Of a stretch of DNA of 64,000 bases, positions 23,001 to 35,984 are shown in pieces. The notes under the pieces were generated by a model. The model was not told where the DNA came from. It saw only the letters and a list, made by a program, of their open reading frames with translations, and ran no database searches. Positions within the stretch are counted from its first letter, which is position 1; the number at the start of each line of letters is the position of its first letter. Origin of the DNA: Angiostrongylus vasorum (taxonomy: Eukaryota > Nematoda > Chromadorea > Rhabditida > Metastrongylidae). Made by a program: the position numbers and the translations under genes. The DNA lies in NCBI GenBank assembly GCA_018806985.1, contig JADANN010000450.1, positions 1,668,835 through 1,732,834 of the forward strand, given 5' to 3'.

Positions 23001-23254
23001 GCACCTGGATAATTGGCAAAATCAAGTAAGCATCGAAGTTGGGCCACCGGTTATTACTGAGAGCAGCCACACGGAGTCTTACATGGGTGAGGAATGTGCG
23101 CCGCTGAGTATGAATAATCGATCTGAGGAGGTACGGCAGCAGATCAAGCGAGATCACAGGACACTCCTGATTGCGGTTCATTTCTGGATTTTTGAGTTTA
23201 CCCAGAATATGTCGAAACTTTTATGGCCTGAAGTTTCAGATTCCTGTACAAGGC

Positions 23255-23935
23255 TTTAAGAACAACTAAAGGATGAACTAGCTGAGAGAGAGGCGAAATG
23301 AAGGACCCGCATGGTGTGGTGGTGAACGCGTTACTCCCCGGAAAGGACAATAGCGCGTTCGTTCCCCACCGTAGACACCTGCGGTCCGGAGCTTTGGAAA
23401 TATCTCAGCATCATTAAAGTTATATTTCGCAATATATACCCTGCCGTTAAAAAAGAGTAGGCAGTAAATAATAAGTGGAAATAAACGATGAATATAACTT
23501 CAACGAAGTTGAGATATTTGCAAAACTCTGGACCGCAGGTGCATATGGTGGGGAACGAACGCGCTATTGTCCTTTCCGGGGAGTAACGCGTTCACCACCA
23601 CACCATGCGGGTCCTTCGTTTCGCCTGTCTCTCAGCTAGTTCTATCGATCTTTTGCCGTCAGCAATCACCCGTCAACGGGATTGATCTGGGGAGCCCAAA
23701 TCGGCATTGAACCCAGTTAACTAGCTGAGAGACAGGGCGAAATGAAGGACCCGCATGGTGTGGTGGTGAACGCGTTACTCCCCGGAAAGGACAATAGCGC
23801 GTTCGTTCCCCACCATATGCACCTGCTGTCCAGAGTTTTGCAAATATCTCAGCTTCGTTGAAGTTATATTTCGCAATATACCTTGCCATCAAAAAGATTA
23901 GGCAGTAAGTAAAAAGGTTAATATAAACGATGAAT
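23255..23935. repeat. Palindromic repeat family B, three alternating modules
   Basis: Module 1 (about 23285-23440, rightward), module 2 (about 23490-23650, leftward) and module 3 (about 23725-23890, rightward) are near-identical and alternate in direction. The spacer 'cgtcaacgggattgatctgg' lies between modules 2 and 3. Adjacent modules can form long hairpins. Confidence 0.85.
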
Positions 23936-23999
23936 GTTTAGCGAAAGCTGTTCACTATGCGAATAAGCATTTATGTATACGGCATTGTCTGGTCAGGTT

Positions 24000-24140
24000 G
24001 CGATAGTGTTTGATTGAGTGGATTGCGCTTCGGTTTGAGTCTTCGAGGCCCTGAAGAAGGCGAAACCACCGACATATCAGTCGGCATTTTACTGAATAAA
24101 TTATGATGCTAACAATCTCGTATTTGCTCATCAGGAAAAA
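24000..24140 (+). repeat. PLE terminal-repeat relic
   Basis: Reads CTGAAGAAGGCG followed by CACCGACATATCAGTC, a degraded hammerhead core (GAAACGTC has become GACATATC). The downstream 'aacaatctcgtatttgctca' resembles terminal repeats elsewhere. Confidence 0.6.
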
Positions 24141-24534
24141 CTGTGTGTCATTGTTCTATGGGGAGTTTAAAAGAAAGTAGGTCCTGGGTTTACAAGCACC
24201 CTTTGGTTAGCACTGATTCCGAAGGTCGGATTGATTTTCTGACCAACAGCCAATTCTGACTCATACGGAAAACTGCTGAGTATAAGTTCAAAGAGAACTA
24301 TTTAGGGTGGTTCTACACTTCTTTCTTTGTTATGAAAGCTATTTTTTTTCTATGAAATCAGTTTCTGGAACAAACATAACTTCTTTATCAGTTAGCCTGT
24401 CGCGACATCCAGCAGTAAGCCTCGAATTCATTTAGTTTCATTATAACCCGCTATTATTATCGATTGAAAAGGGAGTAAATGTCGCTACGTAGTAGTGTTT
24501 TGGAATTCAAGCCAGTAAGTAACTACTTCCACGG

Positions 24535-27500
24535 TACTCCCTCATATGAGGGACCTCGAGCCGGATAGTCGCCACGGTACGTGCCGCGTCCCCAGGTGGC
24601 GGATAGGGGGTTAACCGCGGACCAAAAGCGATCTTTGCTTACCTAAGACGCAGTTGGACCCAGGGCAAGGACGCCCTGTTTCTGCTGCCCCTGCGCACAT
24701 ACATTCTGCATCTACCAGGCGTATTCATGCATGCGTGTTTGGGTGCGTTTTAGTTTATGCTGATTATATTTTACGAGTCAATTCGCCCAAAAGCCTACAA
24801 TCAAATGACAGGGAAGTGCATGGGAGCAGTCGCCTCCAAGAAACAAGCTAAATGTCCACACTGGGAGAGAGAGGCAAGCTATTCGTGAATAAACCCAGCC
24901 CCCCACGTTCACAGCCCAGCAAGCTATACGTGAGTACCAAAAAGCTAAAAGTAGTAGACGAAACAGGCCTCATTCCCTTGACCCCGAAAGAGCCCCCCGA
25001 TTCGGCAGCATTAAGTAGGACGAGTACGGAGAGGCTAGGAAAATCTCAGTGCCATTCTAAGCTGCCTAAACCGCAAAGAACTAAGGTGACGATCTGTACC
25101 TACAATGTACGCACACTTGCATCCCATAGAAGATTTGCTCATGCAAGCAAGAAGGATAAGGTACGACGTCGGCCTGGCCGAGAGGAAAAGACGCCACCCA
25201 TTCAACGCCGTGCATGACTCCGGAGAAGAACTGTTCCTCGGAACATGCGAGAGTAGAGGAATCGAAGGCGTCGGCGTTCTCGTCAGCATGAGTTTCGCCA
25301 TCAGCATCGATTTATTCGAACAACTAGAAACCCGAATCGGACGAGTGCGATGGGACAGATATCGATCAATAACGGCTTTGACAATCTTCGTCGTTTACGC
25401 GCCGACATCAAACTAAGACGAAGAAGAAGTCGAAGCGTTCTATATGGACTTGGAAAAGTTCTGCAGAGAAGACCATACATTCTTCAAGGTCATCATTGGA
25501 GATTTCAAAGCCAAGACTGTACCAAGAAGAACGTCTGAAAAACGTCATATTGGGACCCACGAATTAGAATGGAAAGAACAGGGTGAGCGACTCTCTGAGT
25601 TTATCATGACGACCAAGGCCATCCATGGTAACTGGCAATTCCAGAAGCCCCACCCTCAACGCTGGACGTGGGATTCTCCCAATGGAGAGTACCATAACGA
25701 AATAGACCACATCATAGAAAATAGAAGGTTTTGCTTAACCGATGTCGCTGTTGTCCCAAAAATTCTGCAAGACATCACAATACCGCCTCCTTCGTGCAGG
25801 ATTTCATTTCTCGCTGAAAGGAGAAAAAGCCGCTAAATTCAAAAAACAAAGTCCTCGAACCATCATAAACTGGAATTTATTCAGTTCACTAGTTGGCTGT
25901 TGGAAACATGCCGTTCTCGACAACATCGACGAAGAACACGATCGGCTTATTCGACATCTTCACGACAGCGCTATGAAAGCTGAGAGCTCGAAAGTCACCA
26001 AGAGACGTGTGTCTTCAGAAACATTCGAGCTGATTACGCCAGCATGGAATGGCAAGAGCTGCAGGCAACCGTGAACTAACTTCCGAAGTTGCAAAACAAT
26101 CCAGACAGACAATAAAAGCAGATCTTAAAGAGAAAAGAGCAGCAGTTACGTTCGAAGCTGCAGAGACCGGGAAGAGAATTCGCAAAGCCTACAGAAGCTG
26201 CGGCAAATACAAGACCAAGATGATTGCATTCCGACGCCCAAACAGAACAGTTACAGTGTCCAGAAAGGCAATGGAGAAAACAATTCACGAATACTACTCA
26301 GATGTCTTTGATAGCCATGTCCACCTCCTATCGTGTGAAAAACAAAGGAAATGGATATGTTGTACCACCGGTTCTCCTGAAATTCGACATGCCATTTCGT
26401 CGGTGAAAAATCGAACAGCACCAGGTCCGGACAGGATGGGACCAGAACACCTGAAGAACCTTCCGCCAGTCCTCGTAAACGCACTGGCTCGACTCTTCAC
26501 ACGTTACCTGTCTGAATGCAAAGTTCCCTACTCAGTGGAAGACCAGCAAAAAAAGTGTTATTGTTCAAGAAGGGTGACCTACACGATATCGGCAACTATC
26601 ACCCAATCTGCTTGCTGTCTGACGTCTACAAACTTTTCACTCGAGTCATCCTAAACATGACTGACGGAACACTGGACAAAGGACAGCCATGTGAGCCAGC
26701 AGGGTTTCGAAAAGGATTTACTACGATGGATCACAATAGCACGATAACAAGACTCATTGAAGCACCGCGAGAGTACACAATGCCGCTCTATCTCACTTTC
26801 ATCGATTTGAAGAAGGCCGTTGACTCAAATGAGATAGAACCAGTCATAGAAGCCCTTGATAGTCAGGTACAGATTTTTACAAAAAATTTTACAACCATAG
26901 ATATCATTCTATAAAGATATTATCATTGATGCCAAAAAGGGCTTAGGCAAGGCGATACCATCTCGCCACAATTATTTACAGCCACATCCAGAACCTCACG
27001 CAAACATTGGAATGGGATAATATGGGAGTGAAAAATCGTTGGTCGGCAGTTACATCATTTTCGCTTTGCTGATGACATCGTCCTTATAACACCAAACATT
27101 AGTCAAGCGGAACGTATGCCTGCCGACTTTGATAAGGCCTGTGGAAAGATTGGTCTTCGACTAAATCTCACAAAAACGATGTTGATGAAGAACGGATTGG
27201 TTTCGTATGCACCATTCACGCTCAACGGAACGAATGCTCCAGTTATGTCTGCCTAGGTTGGGAAATCAATATGATGAACGACTTAGCTCCAGAGTTGAGC
27301 AGAAGGAAGCGAGCGGCTTGGGAGCTTTCAAGAGCACCAAGGATGTAGTGAAGAGAACAAAGAACACCCGACTCCGTGCCCACCTTTTCGACTCAACGGT
27401 ACTTACTGCGTTAATATATACGTCAGAAACCTGGTCAATGCGTAAGCAGAATGAAGGATTACTCAGCATTATTGAAAGCGCAGTTGAAAGAATGATGCTG

Positions 27501-27890
27501 AGAGCATTCCATGTCACACAAGTAGGATAAACGATCTTAAGCAACGGTCTGCATCAACGATCAAAAATCAAAGATGCCGTTCTGTGCGCCAAATAGTCGA
27601 AGATAGTGTGGGTCGGACACGTAAGGCGTATGAACGACAATCGATGGAGTTGAGCTGTTAGTGGCTGGATGCCTCGGGATGTCAAAAGCACTGCAGGAAG
27701 ACCACCGACCCGATGGTCAGAGTTCTTCACGAAAAGTCTGGAAGAAAGACATGATGTTCAACGAGTTTCTAGAGCGAGTGGAACCCACTGGGCTACTCTT
27801 ACAAGCGACAGGGAAAAAATGGAAGATCTACTGGCGCCCGCTCGAGTCACTCGACGATCAACGGGACTACAAATGACAGGTGAAGTAACT
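24535..27890 (+). mobile_element. RTE-type non-LTR retrotransposon, decayed (RTE-1)
   Basis: One decayed ORF of endonuclease plus reverse transcriptase. The 5' leader (24535-24850) matches that of the copy at 46.3 kb, so this insertion is not 5' truncated. Endonuclease: [13 protein letters not shown] near 25090, [12 protein letters not shown] at 25380, GDFKAK near 25500 (the family's Asn changed to Lys), EIDHIIENR near 25700, and TSQYRLL where intact members have Ser-Asp-His. [21 protein letters not shown] near 26390, RFADDIV near 27060 with both catalytic Asp. The C-terminal region ends HWATL/LLLQATGKKWKIYWRPLES near 27840. At least six frameshifts or stops. Lies between the two duplicate blocks. 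Confidence 0.9.
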
Positions 27891-28499
27891 ATCTTGAGTG
27901 GTTTTGCACTTTTTTCTTCGTTATAGTTGGTCATCATTCCATGAATGTTTTGTAGCTGATCGAGAAAACAGAAAGCATCTTATCGTTTGGTCTTTCCTCT
28001 GGTTCTTGGTTGCTGTTCTGTAATTGCACTATGAGGAAATGTGGTCGTCTGGCGACTTCTATGATTTACTTCATGTGAGACATTTGTTCTCTCGATTCCA
28101 TGGATTTTCTTTCTTGCAAATGATTAGTCAAATATTTGATTAGGTTGTTCGATGCCATATTTCGTCAACATCGCATCATTTCCTCTACTTGTGTTGTTAT
28201 CGCAGAACTGTCATGGATTTGGTTGGCTCCATTGGTTTTCCTTGAAATCTCAGCATATTCGTACTAGAACACCCCAAAACGATCTACACATTTGGCACTT
28301 ATTCCAGATCGGGGAACGTTTGCTGCCTTGCGACTTGAATTCTGCCATGACGAGAACGACTCCTCTAAAATCAGAGAATCTTGCGGATTGTCGACCAAAT
28401 ACTCGAAGACGATGTGACATTATCAAACCTACCCTCTTAAATATTCTCGATGGAATTCCTCGGAATATTGTAGAAAGGACGCTTACGAATTCCCAAGAC

Positions 28500-28645
28500 C
28501 GACTTCCTATTGACCTCAGCGTTAGTAAATAATCCACTGTTTTCTTGGTAAGTACGATGTTGTTATTATACGATATAGTCACAATAACTATCGTTTCGGC
28601 GCATTTTGTTTTCTTCAAAGCTTAGGAAGGGCACGTTAACTGCAA
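28500..28645 (-). repeat. PLE terminal-repeat relic
   Basis: 'ctatcgtttcggcgcatttt' and 'cttcaaagctt' give, on the minus strand, TTGAAGA...GCGCCGAAACGAT: a hammerhead remnant with several core changes. Confidence 0.55.
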
Positions 28646-28739
28646 TCTAGGAGGCAAAATACCTCCGTGACCTAAACAGGGAACATCTCACGTTGTAATA
28701 TCGGTCTAAGATATTGTATGAGAAAGCTCGAATTAACCT

Positions 28740-29490
28740 GTGCGAAAAAACAGGTATACCACCAAGTGGTACCGAAAATCAAGTAGCAAAAACCTACTGC
28801 TCCATTGTCTCTCCTCTCACTCCTCAAGCACAAAAAATGGAACTGTTAGAAACATGTTTCAAACAGTGTGTCTACGGAAGACAGCAAAAAAGAGGAACTC
28901 CTGAAATACCGGGCAGGCAGTCGCTTCCAATGACTATGAAGCTGGAGATCATCGGGATAGGTTTGGAGGCTTTCAAACTGTATGTCTAGCAAGAGTGATT
29001 CCCCGCTTATCCCGCCGTTCATTTCCAACATAATAACGTAAGGCTACCAAACGTTTCTTGCTGATGAAGAGAAATCGACAACAATGATTGAATTACCCAC
29101 GAACACTGTAACAAAGCCACCTAGTTCGTAACCGTTTGTATGACGCTGTGTGTACAGCACAACATCTCATGACTTGCTCTAACGGTAGAGTTGTCGATTG
29201 TATGAGTTCGAGTACGGTGTAACTGATCTTCTATAGAGCGTACGGCGATGAATATTCTGACGAAGTGGGAAGAGTACTCCACGTCCGTATAAAAGAGCAC
29301 CTATACGGTAAGCGTTGAGTTAAGTAAAATCTCCTACAAGGCGTGTGTGAGCCACTGCGCCTGGCGAGGAAGTCTTTGAAGTAGAAGTGTCCTCGCACAG
29401 GAATCGAGAACAACGCGTAAAATCTTCCGAGGCGTTTTGGAAAAACTGCAAAAATCCAAAAATGAATCACAGCGAGGAATTCCTCGTTAA
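28740..29490 (+). mobile_element. PLE fragment (RT thumb plus GIY-YIG), right duplicate copy
   Basis: Broken frames encode TKWYRKSSSKN (family: TKWHRKPSNKN) near 28770, RNMFQTV near 28850, RNRLYD near 29130, DCMSSS near 29195 and VRIKEHLYGKR near 29285. Many stops are present. It occupies the same place relative to the zinc-finger gene as 16380-16905. Confidence 0.72.
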
Positions 29491-29884
29491 CGCACGTGAT
29501 TTTATCCGATATCTCAGAATGAAATTTACCGCGATAGAGACACCAATCATGTGAATCCTACACATGTGAGCAGTTGGTCTCGAAATGGAAGAGTCAGTGG
29601 CAGACTCATAAAGAGCGGTGAAGTGTGCGAAGAAGCTATGTTGTTTTCAATGCGTTTGAAATCTTGGTTTTGTGTTTTTTCTCTTCTGGTTATGGAGGTG
29701 TTTGGCTGACTAGTTGGCTGTTGCAGTTGGCATATGGATTTTTATTAAATCAGCGGTAAATGATGAGAAGTAAGAGCATAAGAAAGAAAATGGTTTCTTA
29801 TGTAAACTTTAATATGAAAGCGAAAGAGGTTGTCAAACTACTACTACTATATTGGGATGGGAACACAGTCCACCTGAAATAAAT

Positions 29885-29995
29885 GGCGAGAGTAGAGCAG
29901 TGCTAGAGATTGCGTTCGCTCGTTTGAAGCCAAGCAGATCTCTCATCCCTTCGGGGTCAGGGAGTATTGGTACCAAACATGTCTGGAAAGCTCGT
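29885..29995 (+). repeat. tRNA-like SINE head, second family
   Basis: 'gagagtagagcagtgctaga' and 'ccttcggggtcagggagtat', matching the module at 17.60-17.70 kb in the other duplicate copy. Confidence 0.5.
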
Positions 29996-30603
29996 TCCGA
30001 TCTAAGAATGCTGTGATGAGCAGCTGGAAGTGCTATAGAAGTATTCCTAGGTTACCTTCACAATCAACACAGACCACATTCGTGAAAGAAGATAGCGTCT
30101 CCCAGCCGCTGCTAAAACTCACTCGTAAATTGGAAAATCCTTTTTTAAATGAGAAGACGAATCAAATAGGAAAAGTGCTGGAATCGCCACCATTAGTGAA
30201 GTTCAGTATAGAAATAAACAAATTGGATAACTGCATTGCCGATTTGTAAATCGAACCACGGTGAACCCGTCCCATCACCTCCAGCACTCATCTGATCAAT
30301 CAACGGCCGGATTTTAACCTCTTTCAAGAACTTATTGCTCAACGTGCTTGTTATTTTCGATCTTTAAATCTTTATTTTAGATAATTGCAGTGTCAAAAAA
30401 ATTCGACGGTTCAATACGAAGCCAAACATGCTTGGGTTTCTCAATAAAGGGAGCTGCAGCAGAAATCGAAACTCTCATTTTGTCTTTGGTTTTATTTCAC
30501 ATAACCCAAAAGCGAGGCACAAAATCAAAAACACAGAGAATGGTAAAATAAAAAAAGCACTAAAAACTCCAAGACAAGGAGACCGGTTAATAAAAATACT
30601 CCT

Positions 30604-33341
30604 TCAGAGAAGAATGCTCAGTTTTTTCGACTTGTGGGTTTCAGTGGCTTTATTCACTTGCAGTTTACGTCCTCTGAGCATTGAATATTTCCGATGTCTT
30701 GTTGGACTTGGCTAAAAAGAAAAAATTGCGTTTATCAATGGATGTGCAAGAAATTGTTAGCAAATTTAGTGAATTGCTGAAAAACATCACTTTGTTAAAA
30801 AACGGCTAACCTTAAGTAGATCTTCAATCATGAAACCTATTCTGCGCTTCTTAGGTGGTGCCTTCAGTGGTGTTTCCACTATAGGTGCTAGCGCTAGTGT
30901 ATTGTCGGAAATGTTCTCTTGCTTAGGCGCTTCTGGTGTGAGCACTGGAGGGGTGTCGAACACTGTTGGCTAGAACTTGGAAACGATACGGTATAGAGGT
31001 ATGAAAGAGATAAGATGACTCCAAAGGAAGAGTGAGTGTAAGAGGGAAAAAATGACTAAAAAATACTTCTTTTAAAAGCAAACCTAGTGATCTGCCGGAT
31101 ATTCTTTTTTCCTTTTGTATTCCGTAATGTTCTCCTGGTTTGCAGAGTCCGTAGTGTTTTGCTTGATTTCTAACTTGGTAGTGCTTTTATCATTGCCGAA
31201 ACAGCGCTAAAGTTTTTTCTTCCACAAAACACTCTGCTTCAAAAACTTATCTCTAAACGCCTAACGGTAAATAAACCAGGGTTCTTTCTCGAGGCACTAA
31301 AATAGCACCAACCTCATACCATTCATCCACCTCACTATCAAACTCTGATGCGCGATTGATTAATTGGTCCGATTTATCCTAAATATCTGGCAAAATATGT
31401 ATATATAACGCCCATTTCGGAACATACGCAATTTTGTACAGGCTGTTGACAATTTTCTACAAGTAGGAAGAAGTTTGGAGCTTGGTTGTATATACAAAAT
31501 AATAAAGGGCTAAAAAACAAGGAAGGCTAGTTATTTTTTACGTGATGTATTCGTCGCATATGACTGGTTACATGAAATTTATCATAGAATGATGAATGAG
31601 AGCAATGCGGACACTGGAATAGGGGCCGTCGCACGTGATGTTGCAGAAGGTGACGTCTTGGTCCTGAAAAAAGAGTAAAAGCAGGAGAAAAAAGTTCTAC
31701 TTAAGTTTACAGAAGACCTGCCAAATAACTTATTAAGTGAACATTTTGGGATAAGGAGTACAGAATGGCCCGACCACAATCTATGTGCAACTAATAATAT
31801 CTTTTACTACCGTTCATCTTGCTAATCCATAGATGGCGTTTCCCAGATCGTTAGCCTTTTCATTTACCTTGACTCCTTTTCCCTGCTTTGGTAATATCAA
31901 CTTTGCACACGAAGCAGTATGTCTTCTTATAACCACGAATCACATTACGAACAACTGGTGTTCTAGAACTCGATGACGACGAGAGAAAACCCGAATCTGT
32001 CTGAAATGTCATATTTCGGAACTAGTTGTGAAAAGTGTATAAATTAAGGGTAAATAAGAGGCAATCAACAAACATTACGTCAAAGAAGGAGGAACAGGTG
32101 TAATTCAATGCTATAATACCTTGCTAAATGGTCACAAAACCCTGATTTCTATTCAGATTTCTCCAAGACATTGGTGGGCTGTAGAGGTTTCGGTATAATT
32201 TTGCAAATCATTCCAGGAACTTTTTAATAACATTACTACCTTGACACTTCAAACTGCGAGGACACCAACACGTAGTTTTTATAGCTTTCAAAATTGAATG
32301 AGAATTCAGTTTTTATTCGTTGTCGTGCCTATTCATTTAGCTTTTTTTACTTAGCTCTTTCGTAAATCTGGCCCTTAAGATGAAACCATTAGAACAAGTG
32401 CTCTGTTCCGTTTATCCAAGACCACCCACCTACTTCCATTTTGTGCTATGAAAAAAGCGTCAAGTTCGGTTGCCTTACTTTTTGATAAAGTATTAAGTGA
32501 ATATGATTTAATAACTCACTAGTGGTGTGCCTCCAGATATTGTCTCTGATGGAAGCAAATGTTTACTGATATCGGATTCTGATGATGATTCGCAGAGAAA
32601 TGATGCTGATCGACTGCTAAAGGCGGTGGAGAGTTTTCCAAGACTTTCATTACCGTTGTAACACAAGGAGTACTGTGAGTAGATACTGGATGAGATTAGT
32701 GGTGTTGGCATTTGTGGATAAAGACCGGCATACGGCGTCGATGTGAACATTTCTGCAAAAAAAAAGAAAAAAGAAAAACACGAGAATCTTGACCATTCAC
32801 ATACTATTCAGTATTGCAAAAATTCTTCTGTAGAACGAATGGAGTCCATGTTTTGATAGATCGTTGCTGTAAAATGCAGTCGTATATAATGGAAACCCTG
32901 CAATCATCTAAATACTGTGGATTGTAGACGACTTGGGCAGATTGGCAAAACGATTTCGGGCTAGATGCATCGTGTTATAGTTCCCTTTGTCCTTCAAATA
33001 GCACTATTTGAATTAGATTTGGTATTACTCACACCAATCGGCCTTTTTAAATTACGTTTTGTTTAAGGGTGAAAACTAAACCATACGGTTTTTTGTTGAG
33101 CTGGCATAAGTTGGCACTCGTTTCCTCGAACAAGACCGATCTTTTGACGTTGACTGAAAAATTGTTGTTCAGCGGTATAAAATCATTATAAGAAAAGGGG
33201 AATAAAGAAAGGACATGACGCACGACGCTACACCGAATTGTGAGTAAAGAAATATGAAATAAATTTAAAGAAGATTGCTTGAAATCGTGGAAAGGATACT
33301 GTCGTATTCACCTCATCACGTAGTACTTCCGAAATATTCAT
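30604..33341 (-). pseudogene. C2H2 zinc-finger protein, paralog 2 (interrupted by an in-frame TAG)
   Basis: Exons (minus strand): 33341-33312, 33153-33087, 32752-32520, 32000-31868, 31663-31542, 31378-31313, 31206-31084, 30969-30811, 30711-30604. Splice sites are conserved and canonical, including the exon-9 AG that paralog 1 has lost. Finger 1 begins CFVCKVDITK; finger 2 is FQCPHCSHSSFYDKFHVTSH then MRRIHH, all Cys and His kept. Exon 7 has a net one-base gain relative to paralog 1 in an A-rich run, so its last codon before the donor is TAG. Exon 8 then lacks one base near its start and returns to frame (ending RRIGFMIEDLLK). As read, the product stops at 257 residues with both fingers but without the eh1-like and basic tail. 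It could be a truncated protein, a young pseudogene or an assembly error. Confidence 0.72.
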
Positions 33342-33454
33342 TAGTTCAGTATCCTGGCTCTTTTAGGCTGCAACCAATTGCAGAAGTGCTAAAAAATAGC
33401 AATCAAAGGGTTTGTAAGATACTGTAAAATGGTAAACAACAAGCATTTTTGGGA

Positions 33455-34715
33455 AAGGCGTGAATTCTAGAAAAATGTTGTACTTCACTTTTACATGAAG
33501 TTATTTGGACCAAGAAGAGCTGGAAGGACATCATAGTTGAACACTTACATTTTGATCCAAAAAAACCTTTGTAGTCTCCTTTTCGGAGATTTACCTTGGC
33601 ATAGATTAACGTCGTCAACTGTAATCGTACAACAAACAATATTGTAGTGTACCTATCGATTGAGTGTACTAAAAAACTACCGGAAAAAAGAAAATACCTG
33701 AGACACCGCCCTGCTGACTTGGGTCGATCTGAAACAATTGTAAGAATTCGTCGTAATTTCTCGACTTTATATATGACCTCCATCATTGCTCCCTTTATTG
33801 TCTCTTGTGGTCATGTTTTGCGGCGCCTAATGTGACAAAACGTCCTATGGACAGCAGTACACGGGTCGGACGAGTTCACACTTCAGCGATTCCTCTTGGC
33901 AATCAGTTGACTTCACGTCGCACCTCTGTGTGATTCGTTGGATTTGGGTCGGTCAGACGATGTTCCGACGGACGACGCCGACCTCAGAACCTCACATCAT
34001 GACATTCTCAGGACAACAAGTGATTCTAGTCGATAGTGCATCTGTGAAAACCACATCGTTCTCGATTCATTAAACATGAGCAGTTCGCAGTTGCTCAGTT
34101 CATTGTTGAAAGGTTTCCACTAACAACTAAATAACCGAAAATATTATACGGTGAACTACGAGTTAATGAAAACTGCGCAAAGAAATTCTGTTAGTGAAGT
34201 CCGTTTCATGATGCATCAACGTTTCAAGTAGGGACTTGATTAGGGATCGATCTTCATGAAGAACTTTACCTATCGTTGTGCTAATAAACTGACAAGCTTA
34301 AGCGCGCTAGCGATATAAACATAGTTGAAATGATTGTGGTCAGAATGATAACTCTTATCAATACTAAACTTAGAAGGTGGGATCATTTCTATTTAACCAA
34401 CTTCAACAAACAGCTGGTTTCTAATCATATAATCTGATGTGTCGTAACTTTTCATCGGCTTAAGGAATTGTGCTCATGTGCAAACTCTTAAGCATCAGTG
34501 CCTGATATAGCAATCGATTAAATAGTAGCTACAATATCTTCAAAGAAGAAAAAAATCTTCAGAATGACGATATGGATGCTTTTTGGTGCTAAGCAGGACG
34601 CACATGTGGCTTTGGAGAAATTCTTATTTGCTGCTGAAAATGCCAAGAGGTTAGAGACGTTAAAGTGGTTTATTCTCGCTTTTCAGCACTAAAACAAGGC
34701 ATTGGATCCATTTGT
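33455..34715. other. No gene recognised
   Basis: A GC-richer patch at 33.83-34.00 kb has no open frame of note. The rest is AT-rich without recognisable repeats. Confidence 0.5.
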
Positions 34716-34719
34716 TGTT

Positions 34720-35010
34720 CTTTATTATTATTCTTTACGCGATCCGTCTTCACGACTACTGTGCGGTTCCCAGCGCTTGTTGCCTTCGATTTGTTTCCCT
34801 AGTGTCAATCATCCACGAAGGCTTTTTGGCTTTGTGCTTGGATTCGGTTGCTGCTCGAGGATTGCCTTCTTAGCTGTGAATGTTGGTGATCTTGGTCGAG
34901 TCGATTATCTTCCGAGTCCTTAAATAGCCGAGCTTTCTACTCGGATTGGAGAGAGTGAGTTGCTTCCAGAAAAGTCAGACACTATTTTCCTGACTCTGGG
35001 AGGATGAGAG
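34720..35010. repeat. Repeat family E, second copy
   Basis: 'ctgtgcggttcccagcgctt' and 'ttcgatttgtttcccta' parallel the copy at 14.89-15.26 kb. The open frame at 34702-34923 follows the repeat and is not a gene. Confidence 0.45.
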
Positions 35011-35014
35011 GATT

Positions 35015-35980
35015 TGTGAGCACTGGAACAAGTTTAAACCAGCAGCGTGTTTGTGAACAACGGCATTACAACCACTATCCTACCTTCATCCATTTGATGA
35101 ATTTCAATGAATCACAAGAAAGAAAAGAAAGTAGGGAAATAAAGAGAAGAAGAAAAGAGAAGGAAAACTATAAGAAGGACTTAGGATTGAATATGCAACT
35201 TTTCAAAAAACATCGATAAAATACAAAATAATGAGTGAAAGCTGAGAGCGAATATCCTTACAACCAGTTTGAATCTTTCCAAAGTCACATCAACTGAATC
35301 ATAATCGTTGTTATGTAAATGTCGCATCGCACTGTCTAATCATATAGAGAAAAAAGAAGAGAAAAAAAAAGAGCTGAAATGGACATACAATTGTAATTTG
35401 TAACTTAATTCTTCTTCTGCCTGTTTTTCGGAAGAGAATAGGTTTAGCACCTCAGAGTCCATACGGAAGCTTAGCAATGGCTAGTTTTAGAGAACACCTC
35501 GGAATGGCAAAAACTTCTCACTAAGAAGCAAAAAAATTAAACGGTTTCTCTCGCCTATCTATCCACCATGGAAAGAGAATTTCGTACCAACTAGTTTCTA
35601 TCAGCGATTATTCAGCAAAGGAACGACGTAAGCATATTTTTTTATTTCAAAGCCTCCTTATTTCATCCGTCTCAAGCCAAATGCTATAGAGCTTTGCCTC
35701 GTTTTTCCCAGCAAAGATCAGTAACCGACTGCGATTTGTAGTGTTACGAGCACACCAACCGTTGCTTGAAAATTCTTCTAAAAAGTCGTATTTGTGCTTG
35801 ATGTTTTTCAAAAATTCAGATAACGATATGACGACATTTTGTTTCTAGTTCTCTTCCATCTATTAAGCCGCTTTTTTTTTATAGAAATCATTTTTTCCGA
35901 ATTTTTCTTCAATTATTGTGACTTACAGTTTTCTTGGAGTGGTCAGCTGTACGATGTTGAACAAGTAAGCTCATGACAAA
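35015..35980. other. No gene recognised
   Basis: Purine-rich near 35.1-35.2 kb and AT-rich beyond, with no domain or splice pattern. Confidence 0.5.
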
Positions 35981-35984
35981 TATC

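Larger units (their letters stand above)
28740..33450. repeat. Segmental duplication, right copy
   Basis: Counterpart of 16380-22680, about 12 kb away in direct orientation. It lacks the SINE, family D and family B insertions of the left copy, and lacks about 200 bp around 20.75-20.95 kb. Confidence 0.8.
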
